From Pseudarthrobacter sp. SSS035 (lineage in GTDB: Bacteria > Actinomycetota > Actinomycetes > Actinomycetales > Micrococcaceae), in the NCBI RefSeq assembly GCF_023273875.1, contig NZ_CP096882.1:4340001-4404000 (forward strand): 64,000 nt of DNA. The letters run 5' to 3'. Made by a program: the position numbers and the translations under genes. This document shows, in pieces, positions 23,574 through 32,374 of this stretch; position 1 is the first letter of the stretch, and every line of letters begins with the position of its first letter. The notes beneath the pieces are model-generated. The model made no database searches. It had not been told where the DNA came from and saw only the letters and a list, made by a program, of their open reading frames with translations.

Positions 23574-25673
23574 CTAGGCATGGCCGGCCGCCTGCATCTG
23601 GCGGAGCTCCTTCTTAAGGTCACTGACCTCGTCCCGGATCCGCGCGGCCACCTCGAACTGGAGTTCGGCGGCAGCGCCGTGCATCTGTTCGGTCAGTTGT
23701 TCGATGAGGCCCACGAGGTCTTCGGCCGGTGCCGCGGCGAGGCCGTCCTTGCGGAGCTGTGCTGCGCCCTTTGCCGCGGACTTGCCACGTTTGGCGCCCT
23801 TGGCCAGCCGGTTGTTATTGAGCAGCTCCTGGGTGTCCGCGTCTTCCTTGGCCAGCTGGTCGGTAATGTCGGCGATCTTCTTCCGCAGCGGCTGCGGATC
23901 GATGCCCCGTTCCGTGTTGTAGGCAACCTGGATGGCGCGGCGCCGGTTGGTCTCGTCGATAGCCTTGGCCATGGAGTCGGTGATGCGGTCCGCGTACATG
24001 TGGACCTCGCCGGACACGTTGCGGGCAGCACGGCCGATGGTCTGGATCAGCGAAGTCGCCGAGCGCAGGAAGCCTTCCTTGTCCGCGTCCAGGATGCTCA
24101 CGAGCGAGACCTCGGGCAGGTCCAGGCCTTCGCGGAGCAGGTTGATGCCCACCAGGACGTCGAAGACACCCATCCGGAGTTCCCGGAGCAGTTCAACGCG
24201 TCGAAGGGTGTCCACGTCCGAGTGCAGGTATTCGACCTTGATGCCGTGGCCCAGCAGGTAGTCGGTGAGGTCCTCCGCCATCCGCTTGGTCAGCGTGGTG
24301 ACCAGGACGCGTTCGTTCTTTGCCGTGCGGGTCTTGATCTCGCCGAGGAGGTCATCGATCTGGCCCTTGGTGGGCTTGACCACCACCTCGGGGTCGATCA
24401 GTCCGGTGGGCCGGATGATCTGCTGCACAAAGCCGTCAGCCTTGCCGAGTTCGTACTTGCCGGGAGTGGCCGACAGGTAGACCGTCTGGCCCACGCGTTG
24501 GAGGAATTCGTCCCATTTCAGCGGTCGGTTGTCCATGGCCGACGGCAGGCGGAAGCCGAAGTCCACGAGGTTCCGCTTGCGGGACATGTCGCCCTCGTAC
24601 ATGGCGCCGATCTGCGGCACGGTGACATGGGATTCGTCGATCACCAGCAGGAAGTCGTCCGGGAAGTAGTCGATGAGGCAGTGCGGAGCGGTCCCGCGGG
24701 CACGGCCGTCGATGTGCGACGAGTAGTTTTCGATGCCGTTGCAGAAGCCCATCTGCTGCATCATTTCGAGGTCGTAGGTGGTGCGCATCCGGAGCCGCTG
24801 GGCTTCCACCAACTTGTTCTGGCCTTCCAGGACGGCCAGGCGTTCGGCGAGTTCGTCCTCGATCCGCTTGATGGCCCGGGCCATCCGCTCGGGCCCGGCC
24901 ACATAGTGCGAGGCCGGGAAGACGTACATTTCCTCTTCGTCCCGGATCAGTTCGCCAGTCAGCGGATGGAGAGTGTGGATGTTCTCAATCTCGTCTCCGA
25001 AGAATTCGATGCGGATGGCGAGTTCCTCGTACATCGGGATGATTTCCACGGTGTCGCCGCGGACCCGGAATGTGCCGCGGTGGAAGTCCATGTCGTTGCG
25101 CGCGTACTGCATGGCGACGAACTTCCGGAGGAGGTCATCCCGGTTCATCTGTGCCCCCTTGCGGAGCGTGACCATGCCGGCAATGTACTCTTCGGGTGTG
25201 CCCAGGCCGTAGATGCAGGACACGGTGGCGACCACAATGACGTCGCGGCGGGTCAGCAGGGCGTTGGTGGCGGAGTGCCGGAGCCGTTCCACTTCCTCGT
25301 TGATGGAGGAGTCCTTCTCAATGAAGGTGTCCGTCTGCGCTACGTACGCCTCAGGCTGGTAGTAGTCGTAATAGGAAACGAAGTACTCCACCGCGTTGTT
25401 GGGCAGCAGTTCACGGAATTCGTTGGCGAGCTGGGCCGCGAGGGTCTTGTTCTGCACCATAACCAACGTGGGCCGCTGGACCTGTTCGATCAGCCAGGCC
25501 GTGGTGGCGCTTTTGCCGGTACCGGTGGCACCCAGCAGCACAACGTCCTTTTCGCCGTTCCTGATCCGCTCCGTCAGTTCGGTGATGGCAGCAGGCTGGT
25601 CACCCGCCGGCTGGAACTCGCTGATGACTTCAAACGGAGCGACAACGCGGTTGATCTCCTGGGCAAGGCTCAT
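23574..25673 (-). CDS. uvrB: Excinuclease ABC subunit B
   Basis: A 699-residue UvrB, the helicase-like subunit that opens DNA at lesions and recruits UvrC. Walker A GATGTGKS is at 48-55; the damage-probing beta-hairpin YYDYYQPEAYV is near 101-111; helicase motif VI QTIGRAARN and the C-terminal UVR motif (FEVAARIRDEV) are present. The ATG at 25673 lacks a ribosome site and lies 6 nt after TAGATT. No LexA-type palindrome is visible in the 82-nt gap upstream. Confidence 0.98.
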   Translation of the reverse strand: MSLAQEINRVVAPFEVISEFQPAGDQPAAITELTERIRNGEKDVVLLGATGTGKSATTAWLIEQVQRPTLVMVQNKTLAAQLANEFRELLPNNAVEYFVSYYDYYQPEAYVAQTDTFIEKDSSINEEVERLRHSATNALLTRRDVIVVATVSCIYGLGTPEEYIAGMVTLRKGAQMNRDDLLRKFVAMQYARNDMDFHRGTFRVRGDTVEIIPMYEELAIRIEFFGDEIENIHTLHPLTGELIRDEEEMYVFPASHYVAGPERMARAIKRIEDELAERLAVLEGQNKLVEAQRLRMRTTYDLEMMQQMGFCNGIENYSSHIDGRARGTAPHCLIDYFPDDFLLVIDESHVTVPQIGAMYEGDMSRKRNLVDFGFRLPSAMDNRPLKWDEFLQRVGQTVYLSATPGKYELGKADGFVQQIIRPTGLIDPEVVVKPTKGQIDDLLGEIKTRTAKNERVLVTTLTKRMAEDLTDYLLGHGIKVEYLHSDVDTLRRVELLRELRMGVFDVLVGINLLREGLDLPEVSLVSILDADKEGFLRSATSLIQTIGRAARNVSGEVHMYADRITDSMAKAIDETNRRRAIQVAYNTERGIDPQPLRKKIADITDQLAKEDADTQELLNNNRLAKGAKRGKSAAKGAAQLRKDGLAAAPAEDLVGLIEQLTEQMHGAAAELQFEVAARIRDEVSDLKKELRQMQAAGHA

Positions 25674-25679
25674 GCATCT

Positions 25680-25685
25680 AATCTA
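25680..25685 (-). promoter_or_regulatory. uvrB -10 box, probable leaderless start
   Basis: TAGATT on the minus strand is followed by 6 nt (AGATGC) and the uvrB ATG. There is no Shine-Dalgarno. Confidence 0.55.
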
Positions 25686-25755
25686 CAACCGGGGACCGAC
25701 AGTGACGGCCGGATCAGTTGCCGGCGAACAACCCGCCCCCCCCGGGGCAGGGAGG

Positions 25756-26970
25756 TCAGGGGAGGTACGACGGCGGCTGCCACCCTGTGCGCGCGGCCCA
25801 GCCGTCCATCCGCGGCCAGGCGACGTCCGTGAACCACGGTTCCTTTGCCTCCGCGTAGGCGTGGGTACCTTTACTGCCGGCAAACTGTTCGGTCAGCGCG
25901 CGTTTATGGTCCTCATACAAGGCGGCGGCTTCCGGGTCGTCCCTGAGCCAGTCGCGGAAGATCAGCGCGTAGCGCCAGCCGGACGATCCGGCCGCCCGTA
26001 CGTGCACGTTGGCGGGGCGGCCGGGGTCCGCGTTGGCGTGGAAGCGTTTCTGCCACTGCGCAGGGTCCGGATCCGTCGGTTTCGGTGTGTCATAGGCCAC
26101 CCCCGGCACGGCCGGGAAACCAGCGGCCGCCAGCAGCGGCGCAATCCGGTCCGCGGCGTTGAGATCCGACACCGTGACCTGGAGGTCGATGACGTCCTTG
26201 GCTGCCAGGCCAGGCACGGCTGTGGAGCCGATATGGTCCACAGCCAGGATGTCGTCCGATGCTGCGGCCTGGATTCGGGCGCCAAGCCGTGCACCCTGGA
26301 CCGCCCAATCCTGCTGCGGCACCGACAAAACTGCCATGCCTGCCCTGACCGCCCTGACGCTGCGCCGGAGATTGCGCGCGAACGGCACCAGTCGTTCGGC
26401 CCAGAGCCGGTCCACCTGCGCCGTCACGTCCGCCAGCGATCCGGAGTTGTCCAGCAGGACGTCGGCAGCGGCCAGCCGCGCCTCGCGCGAGGCCTGGGCA
26501 GCCATGCGTGACCGCGCGTCCTCAAACGTCATGCCGCGGTGTTCGAGCATCCGGGCGATCCTGACGTCATCGGGCGCGTCCACCACAAGGACAAGATGGA
26601 AGCCGCTCCCCTGGCCCGTCTCCACGAGCAGTGGAATGTCCTGGACCACAATGGCGCTGGCCGGGGCTGCGGCGATGATGCCGGCCGCTGCCTTCCGGAC
26701 CAGCGGGTGCACAATGCCGTTCAGGACGGCCAGCTGCGAAGGACTGCCAAAGACCACAGAACCCAGCCTGGCCCGATCCAGCCGGCCGCCGCCGTCGAGC
26801 ATTTCCGCTCCAAAGGCTTCCACCACGCTGGCCAGCCCGGGCGTTCCCGGCTCCACCACGTCCCGGGCAAGCGCATCCGCGTCCACCAGCACCGCACCGA
26901 GCTCGGCAAGGCGTGTGGCGACCACTGACTTCCCTGAGGCGATGCCGCCCGTCAAACCGATCTTCAGCAT
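25756..26970 (-). CDS. coaE: Dephospho-CoA kinase fused to a GrpB domain
   Basis: A 404-residue two-domain protein. Residues 1 to about 195 are dephospho-CoA kinase, the last step of coenzyme A synthesis, with P-loop GLTGGIASGKS (5-15) and the DVPLL-like segment QDIPLLVETG. From about 205 to the end is a GrpB/UPF0157 nucleotidyltransferase-fold domain (DHIGSTAVPGLAAKDVIDLQ). This fusion is usual in Actinobacteria, and the second domain's role is unclear. The ATG at 26970 is 6 nt from a TAGGGT box and only 22 bp from the divergent yigZ start. Confidence 0.95.
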   Translation of the reverse strand: MLKIGLTGGIASGKSVVATRLAELGAVLVDADALARDVVEPGTPGLASVVEAFGAEMLDGGGRLDRARLGSVVFGSPSQLAVLNGIVHPLVRKAAAGIIAAAPASAIVVQDIPLLVETGQGSGFHLVLVVDAPDDVRIARMLEHRGMTFEDARSRMAAQASREARLAAADVLLDNSGSLADVTAQVDRLWAERLVPFARNLRRSVRAVRAGMAVLSVPQQDWAVQGARLGARIQAAASDDILAVDHIGSTAVPGLAAKDVIDLQVTVSDLNAADRIAPLLAAAGFPAVPGVAYDTPKPTDPDPAQWQKRFHANADPGRPANVHVRAAGSSGWRYALIFRDWLRDDPEAAALYEDHKRALTEQFAGSKGTHAYAEAKEPWFTDVAWPRMDGWAARTGWQPPSYLP

Positions 26971-26992
26971 CCCACCACCCTAAACTGAAGAC
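26971..26992. promoter_or_regulatory. 22-bp bidirectional promoter core, coaE/yigZ
   Basis: The whole space between two divergent start codons is 22 bp. The coaE -10 box TAGGGT occupies 26982-26977 on the minus strand and the yigZ -10 box TAAACT occupies 26981-26986 on the plus strand, so they overlap by 2 bp. Each is 6 nt from its start codon. Both mRNAs would be leaderless and the two polymerases could not bind at once. Confidence 0.65.
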
Positions 26993-27709
26993 GTGGCACA
27001 AACAGCGGATACACAGAGCACTGACGCCGCAGACAGCAGGGCCACCGCGTACACCACGCTCGCGTTGGGGCCGGAGTTCCGGCACGAGATCGAGATTAAA
27101 CGCTCCAGATTCATTACCGTGCTGCGCCGCGCCGACAACGAGGACACCGCGCGGGACCTGGTGGCCGGCCTGCGCCGCGAGTTCCACGATGCCCGCCACC
27201 ACTGCTCGGCATTCGTCCTGGGGCCGGACCGGGACATCCAGCGCTCCAATGACGACGGCGAGCCCTCCGGCACGGCCGGAATCCCCATGCTGGAGGCCAT
27301 CATCAAAAGGGAAACGGCGCCGGGTATGACGGACATCAGCGACGTCAGCGCCGTCGTCGTCCGCTACTTCGGCGGCATCCTGCTAGGGGCGGGTGGGCTG
27401 GTGCGGGCGTATTCAGAGTCGGTTTCCGCGGCCCTGGAACGGGCCCCACTGGTCCGCCGCAGCCGGCTGCGGATCTGCTCAGCGTCGGTGCCGCACGCCG
27501 CTGCGGGACGGCTGGAGAACGATCTTCGGGCGGCGGGGTTTGTGATGGCGGAAACCAGCTACGGAGCGCAGGACACGATCCTGCGCCTGGCCGTGCCTGA
27601 CGATGCCGCGGAAATCTCTGCGGCCACCGAACGCGTGTTGTCGCTCACCGCCGGGAGAACCGTGCTCACGGCGGCCGGAACGGAGTGGCTCGATGCCCCG
27701 CTCCCCTGA
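26993..27709 (+). CDS. yigZ: YigZ/IMPACT family protein
   Basis: A 238-residue YigZ-family protein (UPF0029, IMPACT N-terminal domain followed by a DUF1949-type C-terminal domain). The conserved core has FRHEIEIKRSRFI, DDGEPSGTAGIPML and VVRYFGGILLGAGGLVRAY. The biochemical role is not established; eukaryotic IMPACT regulates Gcn2. The GTG start has no ribosome site and sits 6 nt after TAAACT. The last 17 nt overlap the following acetyltransferase gene. Confidence 0.93.
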   Translation: MAQTADTQSTDAADSRATAYTTLALGPEFRHEIEIKRSRFITVLRRADNEDTARDLVAGLRREFHDARHHCSAFVLGPDRDIQRSNDDGEPSGTAGIPMLEAIIKRETAPGMTDISDVSAVVVRYFGGILLGAGGLVRAYSESVSAALERAPLVRRSRLRICSASVPHAAAGRLENDLRAAGFVMAETSYGAQDTILRLAVPDDAAEISAATERVLSLTAGRTVLTAAGTEWLDAPLP

Positions 27710-28217
27710 AGTCCGTCTGGCAGACGTCGACGACCCCATGCTGGAGCGGCTGCTTCAGCTGGCACAGCTGGATGCGTCCGCGGATGACGTCACACCGCCG
27801 CTGGGCAACGGGACGGGCTGGAATGCCGAACGCATCGACTGGTTCCTCGCCTACCACCGGTCTGCAGCCGCGGGACTGGAGGGACCGGCCACGGAAAAGA
27901 GCTGGGCAGTGCTCTGCGACGGCAGCCCGGCCGGCGCGATCAGGCTCAAGCTGACGGACGCGGAAACGGCGCAACACGAAACAGCGGAGACCGGCATCTG
28001 GCTGGGCCGGAGCTACCGCGGCCACGGTGTCGGCGGCGCCGCGTTGCGGCTGGTACTGGCGGAAGCCCGCCGCGCCGGACTGCACCGCGTCGTGGCCAAA
28101 ACCACGGCAGCCAACATCGGCGCGCAGCGGCTCCTCATCGCCGCTGGCGCGGTCCTGACGCACGACGACGGCGGCGCGGTGAGTGCCGTCGTCGTACTCT
28201 CAACTAACCCGCAGTAG
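27693..28217 (+). CDS. GNAT family N-acetyltransferase
   Basis: A 174-residue GNAT acetyltransferase similar in outline to RimJ/RimL-like enzymes. The acetyl-CoA loop is LGRSYRGHGVGGAALRL, and the ending VVAKTTAANIGAQRLLIAAG is the usual substrate/cofactor-binding helix. The ATG at 27693 lies inside yigZ and is chosen because the conserved sequence starts there; the longer upstream frame is the shadow of yigZ. The acceptor substrate is unknown. Confidence 0.82.
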   Translation: MPRSPEVRLADVDDPMLERLLQLAQLDASADDVTPPLGNGTGWNAERIDWFLAYHRSAAAGLEGPATEKSWAVLCDGSPAGAIRLKLTDAETAQHETAETGIWLGRSYRGHGVGGAALRLVLAEARRAGLHRVVAKTTAANIGAQRLLIAAGAVLTHDDGGAVSAVVVLSTNPQ

Positions 28218-28289
28218 ACACTCCGAAGTGCACGTTTGGAAGCATTAAGTGCTGGTCAGATGGCCGGTTAACACAGGTTTTCGGTTAAG

Positions 28290-28325
28290 CACAGCGGGCC
28301 CCTGCTTTCGCAGGGGCCCGCTGTG
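28290..28325. terminator. Bidirectional terminator between GNAT and rpsA
   Basis: A perfect 16-bp inverted repeat (CACAGCGGGCCCCTGC and its complement) with a TTTC loop stands 72 nt past the GNAT stop and 30 nt past the rpsA stop. The genes converge on it, so it can serve both. Neither side has a long T-run, which is common in high-GC actinobacteria. Confidence 0.85.
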
Positions 28326-28355
28326 TTGGCCCGGGAAGCCCCGGGCCGGTGGCAA

Positions 28356-29834
28356 TTAGTTGCCGGTCAGCTTCTCGCGCAGAGCGGCAAGAGCCTCGTC
28401 GGATGCAAGCGTGCCTGCACCGGCGTTGGACTCAGCAGCAGGCTCCGAGGAGTAGCTGGTGGTGCCTGAATCGCTGTCACCGGACGTTGCAGCTGCAGCG
28501 TCGTCGGCAGCGTGCTGGGCAACCTGCTTCTTGTGTGCTTCCCAGCGGGTCTGGGCGTCAGCGTACTGCTGCTCCCAAACGGCGCGCTGGTTCTCGTAGC
28601 CTTCAAGCCACTCGTTGGACTCCGGGTCGAAGCCCTCCGGGTACTTGTAGTTGCCCTCTTCGTCGTACTCAGCGGACATGCCGTAGAGAGCCGGATCGAA
28701 TTCGGTGGACTCGGCGTCAACGCCCTCGTTAGCCTGCTTGAGCGAGAGGGAGATGCGGCGGCGCTCAAGGTCGATGTCGATGACCTTGACGAACAGCTCG
28801 TCACCAACGGAGACAACCTGCTCAGCCAGCTCCACGTGGCGGACTGCCAGTTCGGAGATGTGCACGAGGCCTTCGATGCCGTCTTCGACGCGTACGAACG
28901 CACCGAACGGAACGAGCTTGGTGACCTTACCCGGAACAACCTGCCCGAGGGCGTGGGTGCGGGCGAAGGTCTGCCACGGATCTTCCTGCGTAGCCTTGAG
29001 CGACAGGGAAACACGCTCGCGGTCCAGGTCGACTTCGAGAACCTCGACAGTGACTTCCTGGCCAACTTCGACAACCTCGGACGGGTGGTCGATGTGCTTC
29101 CAGGACAGCTCCGAAACGTGAACGAGGCCGTCAACGCCGCCCAGGTCCACGAATGCACCGAAGTTGACGATGGAGGAAACGACGCCGGGACGGACCTGGC
29201 CCTTTTCCAGCTTGTTGAGGAACGTGGAGCGAACCTCGGACTGGGTCTGCTCGAGCCAGGCACGGCGGGACAGCACAACGTTGTTGCGGTTCTTGTCCAG
29301 CTCGATGATTTTGGCTTCGATCTTCTGACCGATGTACGGAGCGAGGTCGCGCACACGGCGCATCTCGACGAGGGATGCGGGCAGGAAGCCGCGCAGACCG
29401 ATGTCGAGGATAAGACCACCCTTGACAACCTCGATGACGGTACCGGTGACAACACCGTCTTCTTCCTTGACCTTCTCGATGTCGCCCCAGGCGCGCTCGT
29501 ACTGAGCCCGCTTCTTGGAGAGGATCAGGCGGCCTTCTTTGTCTTCCTTGGTGAGCACCAGGGCTTCGACGAGATCGCCAACGGAGACAACGTCTCCGGG
29601 ATCAACGTCGTGCTTGATGGACAGCTCGCGGGAGGGGATGACACCTTCGGTCTTGTAACCGATGTCGAGCAGAACTTCATCGCGGTCGACCTTGACGACG
29701 GTACCTTCGACGAGGTCGCCGTCGTTGAAGTACTTGATGGTGGCGTCGACTGCTGCGAGGAAGTCCTCAGCGGTACCGATGTCGTTAATGGCGACTACGG
29801 GGGTACCGGGCTTCTCGGTGGAGGTGATGGTCAT
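28356..29834 (-). CDS. rpsA: 30S ribosomal protein S1
   Basis: A 492-residue ribosomal protein S1 with four S1 RNA-binding repeats (starting near residues 35, 120, 205 and 290; for example GTVVKVDRDEVLLDIGYKTEG and GVVSSIVNFGAFVDLGGVDGL, quoted in part) and an acidic, low-complexity C-terminal tail. S1 brings structured mRNAs to the small subunit. Four repeats plus a tail is usual for Actinobacteria; E. coli S1 has six. The start is ATG at 29834. A strong promoter about 156-185 nt upstream gives a long leader. Confidence 0.97.
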   Translation of the reverse strand: MTITSTEKPGTPVVAINDIGTAEDFLAAVDATIKYFNDGDLVEGTVVKVDRDEVLLDIGYKTEGVIPSRELSIKHDVDPGDVVSVGDLVEALVLTKEDKEGRLILSKKRAQYERAWGDIEKVKEEDGVVTGTVIEVVKGGLILDIGLRGFLPASLVEMRRVRDLAPYIGQKIEAKIIELDKNRNNVVLSRRAWLEQTQSEVRSTFLNKLEKGQVRPGVVSSIVNFGAFVDLGGVDGLVHVSELSWKHIDHPSEVVEVGQEVTVEVLEVDLDRERVSLSLKATQEDPWQTFARTHALGQVVPGKVTKLVPFGAFVRVEDGIEGLVHISELAVRHVELAEQVVSVGDELFVKVIDIDLERRRISLSLKQANEGVDAESTEFDPALYGMSAEYDEEGNYKYPEGFDPESNEWLEGYENQRAVWEQQYADAQTRWEAHKKQVAQHAADDAAAATSGDSDSGTTSYSSEPAAESNAGAGTLASDEALAALREKLTGN

Positions 29835-29989
29835 GTAGTAGGGGCTCCGTTGTGGATAGTTAGTCGGTCAGGCAAACCGCCGCGCCCGCGTTATGGAACG
29901 CAGGCGCAGGTCTTCGGGCGATCGCAGGGATCTTCCGGGTCTTCCTGATTTGTGGATTCTAGAAACGCGCACGTAGTACGCGCCCACTT

Positions 29990-30019
29990 ATTCTAGTCGC
30001 AGCGGCCAACGAGGGTCAA
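29990..30019 (-). promoter_or_regulatory. rpsA promoter (-35 TTGACC, -10 TAGAAT)
   Basis: On the minus strand TTGACC (30019-30014), an 18-nt spacer and TAGAAT (29995-29990) form a good vegetative promoter. The first three bases of the -10 box are the stop codon of the deacetylase gene. A second TAGAAT (29961-29956) lies 34 nt further on. The predicted leader to rpsA is about 150 nt. Confidence 0.75.
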
Positions 30020-30960
30020 AGCGCATGGCAACACATCGCCTAGTCGGGCGAACGTGGTTCCGCCGCCCTGCAGTTGTGGCAGGGCCTGCCGGAAGCCGGC
30101 GGCTGTGCCGCCGCCGGGCTTATTGAAATGCGCTATGACGATATCGCCAGGACGTGCTGTGGCCAAGGCAGAGGCAACCGCTGATGGCGCCAGCGTGGCG
30201 CCGGCGTCGGCGTTGATGCTGAAGTTGACCGGCAACATGCCCAGACGCCGGGACATCGCGGCGGCCACCTCGTCGAGATATGCCGTGCCGGGGCGGAAGA
30301 ACCGCGGCTGTCGGCCTGCTATTTCCCGCAGCAGGTCCTGGCACCCCGTCAGTTCGTCATATGCGTCGGCCAGGCTTGTGGTGCCGGGGATGCCGTAGGC
30401 GGATCGTCCGATGACGGACAACGGCCGGTGGTGCCAACCATGGTTCGCCAGTTCAAAGAGCGGTCCTGCCCCAGCTCGGCAGCGACCTGCCGGTTTGCAT
30501 GGATCCACCGGGCATTCACAAAAAGGGTGGCCGGGATGTTCAGCCGCCGGAGCGTGGCGAGCAGTTCCTTGTCGACGCCGGATCCGCCGGGGCCGCCGCA
30601 GGCATCGAAGGTGAGCGCCGTATGACTGCCTGGCGACCTGGTGACCACTCCGGTCACCGCCAGACCCCACTCGGCCGGCCGGCGGCCGTCGAATTCCGTC
30701 ACCAGCTGGGCTTTTGACGGCGGCAGGACTGCGGCTGCCGTCGCGGCCGGGACCTGCGACGGTACCGCCGACGCTTCTGGCCCGTTTGGCACGGGCGGGG
30801 CAAGTACCGCGAGGTCCCCGCGTTCATCCGAAAGAGGCGCGGACTCGAGCCCGACCGTGTCCGCCGACGAACACGATGCCACGGCAGCAAGAACGCCGGA
30901 CGCCAGACCGAGCAAAATAGCCCGTCGGCCCGTCGGCCCGGGCACACCAAAATCCCCCAT
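29993..30960 (-). pseudogene. Polysaccharide deacetylase lipoprotein, frameshifted
   Basis: A secreted polysaccharide deacetylase (NodB-type fold) split by one missing base near 30462. The first frame gives a lipoprotein signal (GRRAILLG, lipobox VASC) and the first catalytic motif TFDACGG; the second frame gives NHGWHHRPLS, RFFRPG and GDIVIAHFNKP. Adding one base makes 323 codons in one frame. At the break the sequence reads GACCGCTC where GACCCGCTC (Asp-Pro-Leu) would be expected, so a C is lost from a short run. The product would act on cell-wall or envelope polysaccharide. It is either a real recent pseudogene or a sequencing error. Confidence 0.85.
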
Positions 30961-30987
30961 GGATTGTCCTTGAACGAGGCAGGGGCC

Positions 30988-32286
30988 CTAGAAGTGGGTC
31001 AGGCAGTGGGTGGCCCGCTCAACCGCGAACATCCCCCGTGCCCGGAGCGACGCGCCCTGCTTGTGTTCACGGATTCGCCCAGCCGAAGTCAGCGTAACCG
31101 GACAGACTGCGCCCAGATAAATTGATGACAATGCGGAGACATCCAGCGTCAGGTCAGGCTCGGTTGGCACGTCCAGGCGTACGACGGCGGCCTCGCCGCT
31201 ACTGACGTCCACGCCAAACGTTCCCGCCGTGAGGCCGAGCGGGTCCTGCACCTCGAGCACCAGCTTTCCGTCCACCGGGTAATGCCGGGCTTCCAGCGCC
31301 TGGGCCACGTCCAGGATGCGGAGCCAGAGCATGTCCCGGCTGTCTGAGGAGTCGATGCAGCGGGGATCGGACAGTGCCCAGGTGAGCGGGTCATCCAGCG
31401 GCGCTTCCTCCCACGTGACGCGTTCCACCAGGTCGATGGCGGCCAGGAACTGCCACAGCTCCAGGTACGCCTCGTTCGTGGCCGCCACGAGGTCCACAAC
31501 CTGCATGGTGTAGGGCTCGGTGTCCCAGCCGAGGAATTTGTAGGAGACGTAGCCGTCCACGGCGCCGTCGGGCCCGTAGTGCAGTGCCACCTTGACGGCA
31601 GGATCTTCCTTGCCCTCGCGGCCCAAGGACCCTGAAGCCAGCTGGCGGTACCAGTCCTGGCGGCCGATCGATCCCGGCGTCAGGCGGTGCACGCGGTCGA
31701 AGATGACCGGCGCCAGGTCCAGCAGCACACGGGGGTCCGCGACGTCCACGGTACCGACGGCGTGGTGATTAAGCCGGAACCGGGCGGTGGTGTCCACTTT
31801 CACGGACCGTTCGAAGCTGGCCACGCCGTAGCCAAAGCGTCCATAGATGGAGCCCTCGGACGCTGTCAGGGCGGCCATTGCCAGGCCATCGTCCCTCGCC
31901 AGGGCCAGGTCCTCGGACATCATCCGGCGCAGCAGGCCGCGCCGCCGATGCGAGGTCCGGACCGTCACGGCTGTGACCAGTTGGGTTTCCAGCAGCCGGC
32001 CGAAGCCGATGTTGAGTGTTTTGCGCAGGGTGCCGAAGGTTGCCACGGGTACGTCCGCGGGGAGCGACCCAGGCGCGACTTCCCGGGTCTGGTAGGCGCC
32101 GGTGAAGATCCTTCGGTCAGCTGCGTAGGTCTCCAAGGATTTGGCAACATGCTCCGGTGTCCGCGTGGATTCGTGGAAGCCAAAGGCGACCGCCTTCACC
32201 CATGATTCGGCGTCGGGATAACCCGCCTCGCCCTGGGATGCCGCTGGGAAGCGCCGGATTTCATAGTCATCACTCAGTTCAGCCAC
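30988..32286 (-). CDS. Eis-like GNAT acetyltransferase
   Basis: A 432-residue protein of the Eis (enhanced intracellular survival) family: two GNAT folds followed by a sterol-carrier-like C-terminal domain. The acetyl-CoA region is TVRTSHRRRGLLRRMM, and the family's LTASEGSIYGRFGYG follows. The C-terminal carboxylate ends with CLTHF. Eis enzymes acetylate lysines or aminoglycosides in mycobacteria. The GTG at 32286 is chosen because TAGGCT lies 7 nt before it and the conserved sequence begins there; the open frame continues upstream through the GyrI-like gene but that part has no family match. Confidence 0.86.
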   Translation of the reverse strand: MAELSDDYEIRRFPAASQGEAGYPDAESWVKAVAFGFHESTRTPEHVAKSLETYAADRRIFTGAYQTREVAPGSLPADVPVATFGTLRKTLNIGFGRLLETQLVTAVTVRTSHRRRGLLRRMMSEDLALARDDGLAMAALTASEGSIYGRFGYGVASFERSVKVDTTARFRLNHHAVGTVDVADPRVLLDLAPVIFDRVHRLTPGSIGRQDWYRQLASGSLGREGKEDPAVKVALHYGPDGAVDGYVSYKFLGWDTEPYTMQVVDLVAATNEAYLELWQFLAAIDLVERVTWEEAPLDDPLTWALSDPRCIDSSDSRDMLWLRILDVAQALEARHYPVDGKLVLEVQDPLGLTAGTFGVDVSSGEAAVVRLDVPTEPDLTLDVSALSSIYLGAVCPVTLTSAGRIREHKQGASLRARGMFAVERATHCLTHF

Positions 32287-32293
32287 ACCGCCG

Positions 32294-32299
32294 AGCCTA
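32294..32299 (-). promoter_or_regulatory. -10 box of the Eis-like gene
   Basis: TAGGCT on the minus strand, 7 nt, then GTG. No ribosome site is present, so a leaderless start is likely. Confidence 0.5.
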
Positions 32300-32374
32300 A
32301 CCAATGAATCCGGGGCCTGGCCAGCAGCAACACGCTCACAGGCAGGAAGTTCCGCAGGGCCGGCGGGAAATGGC

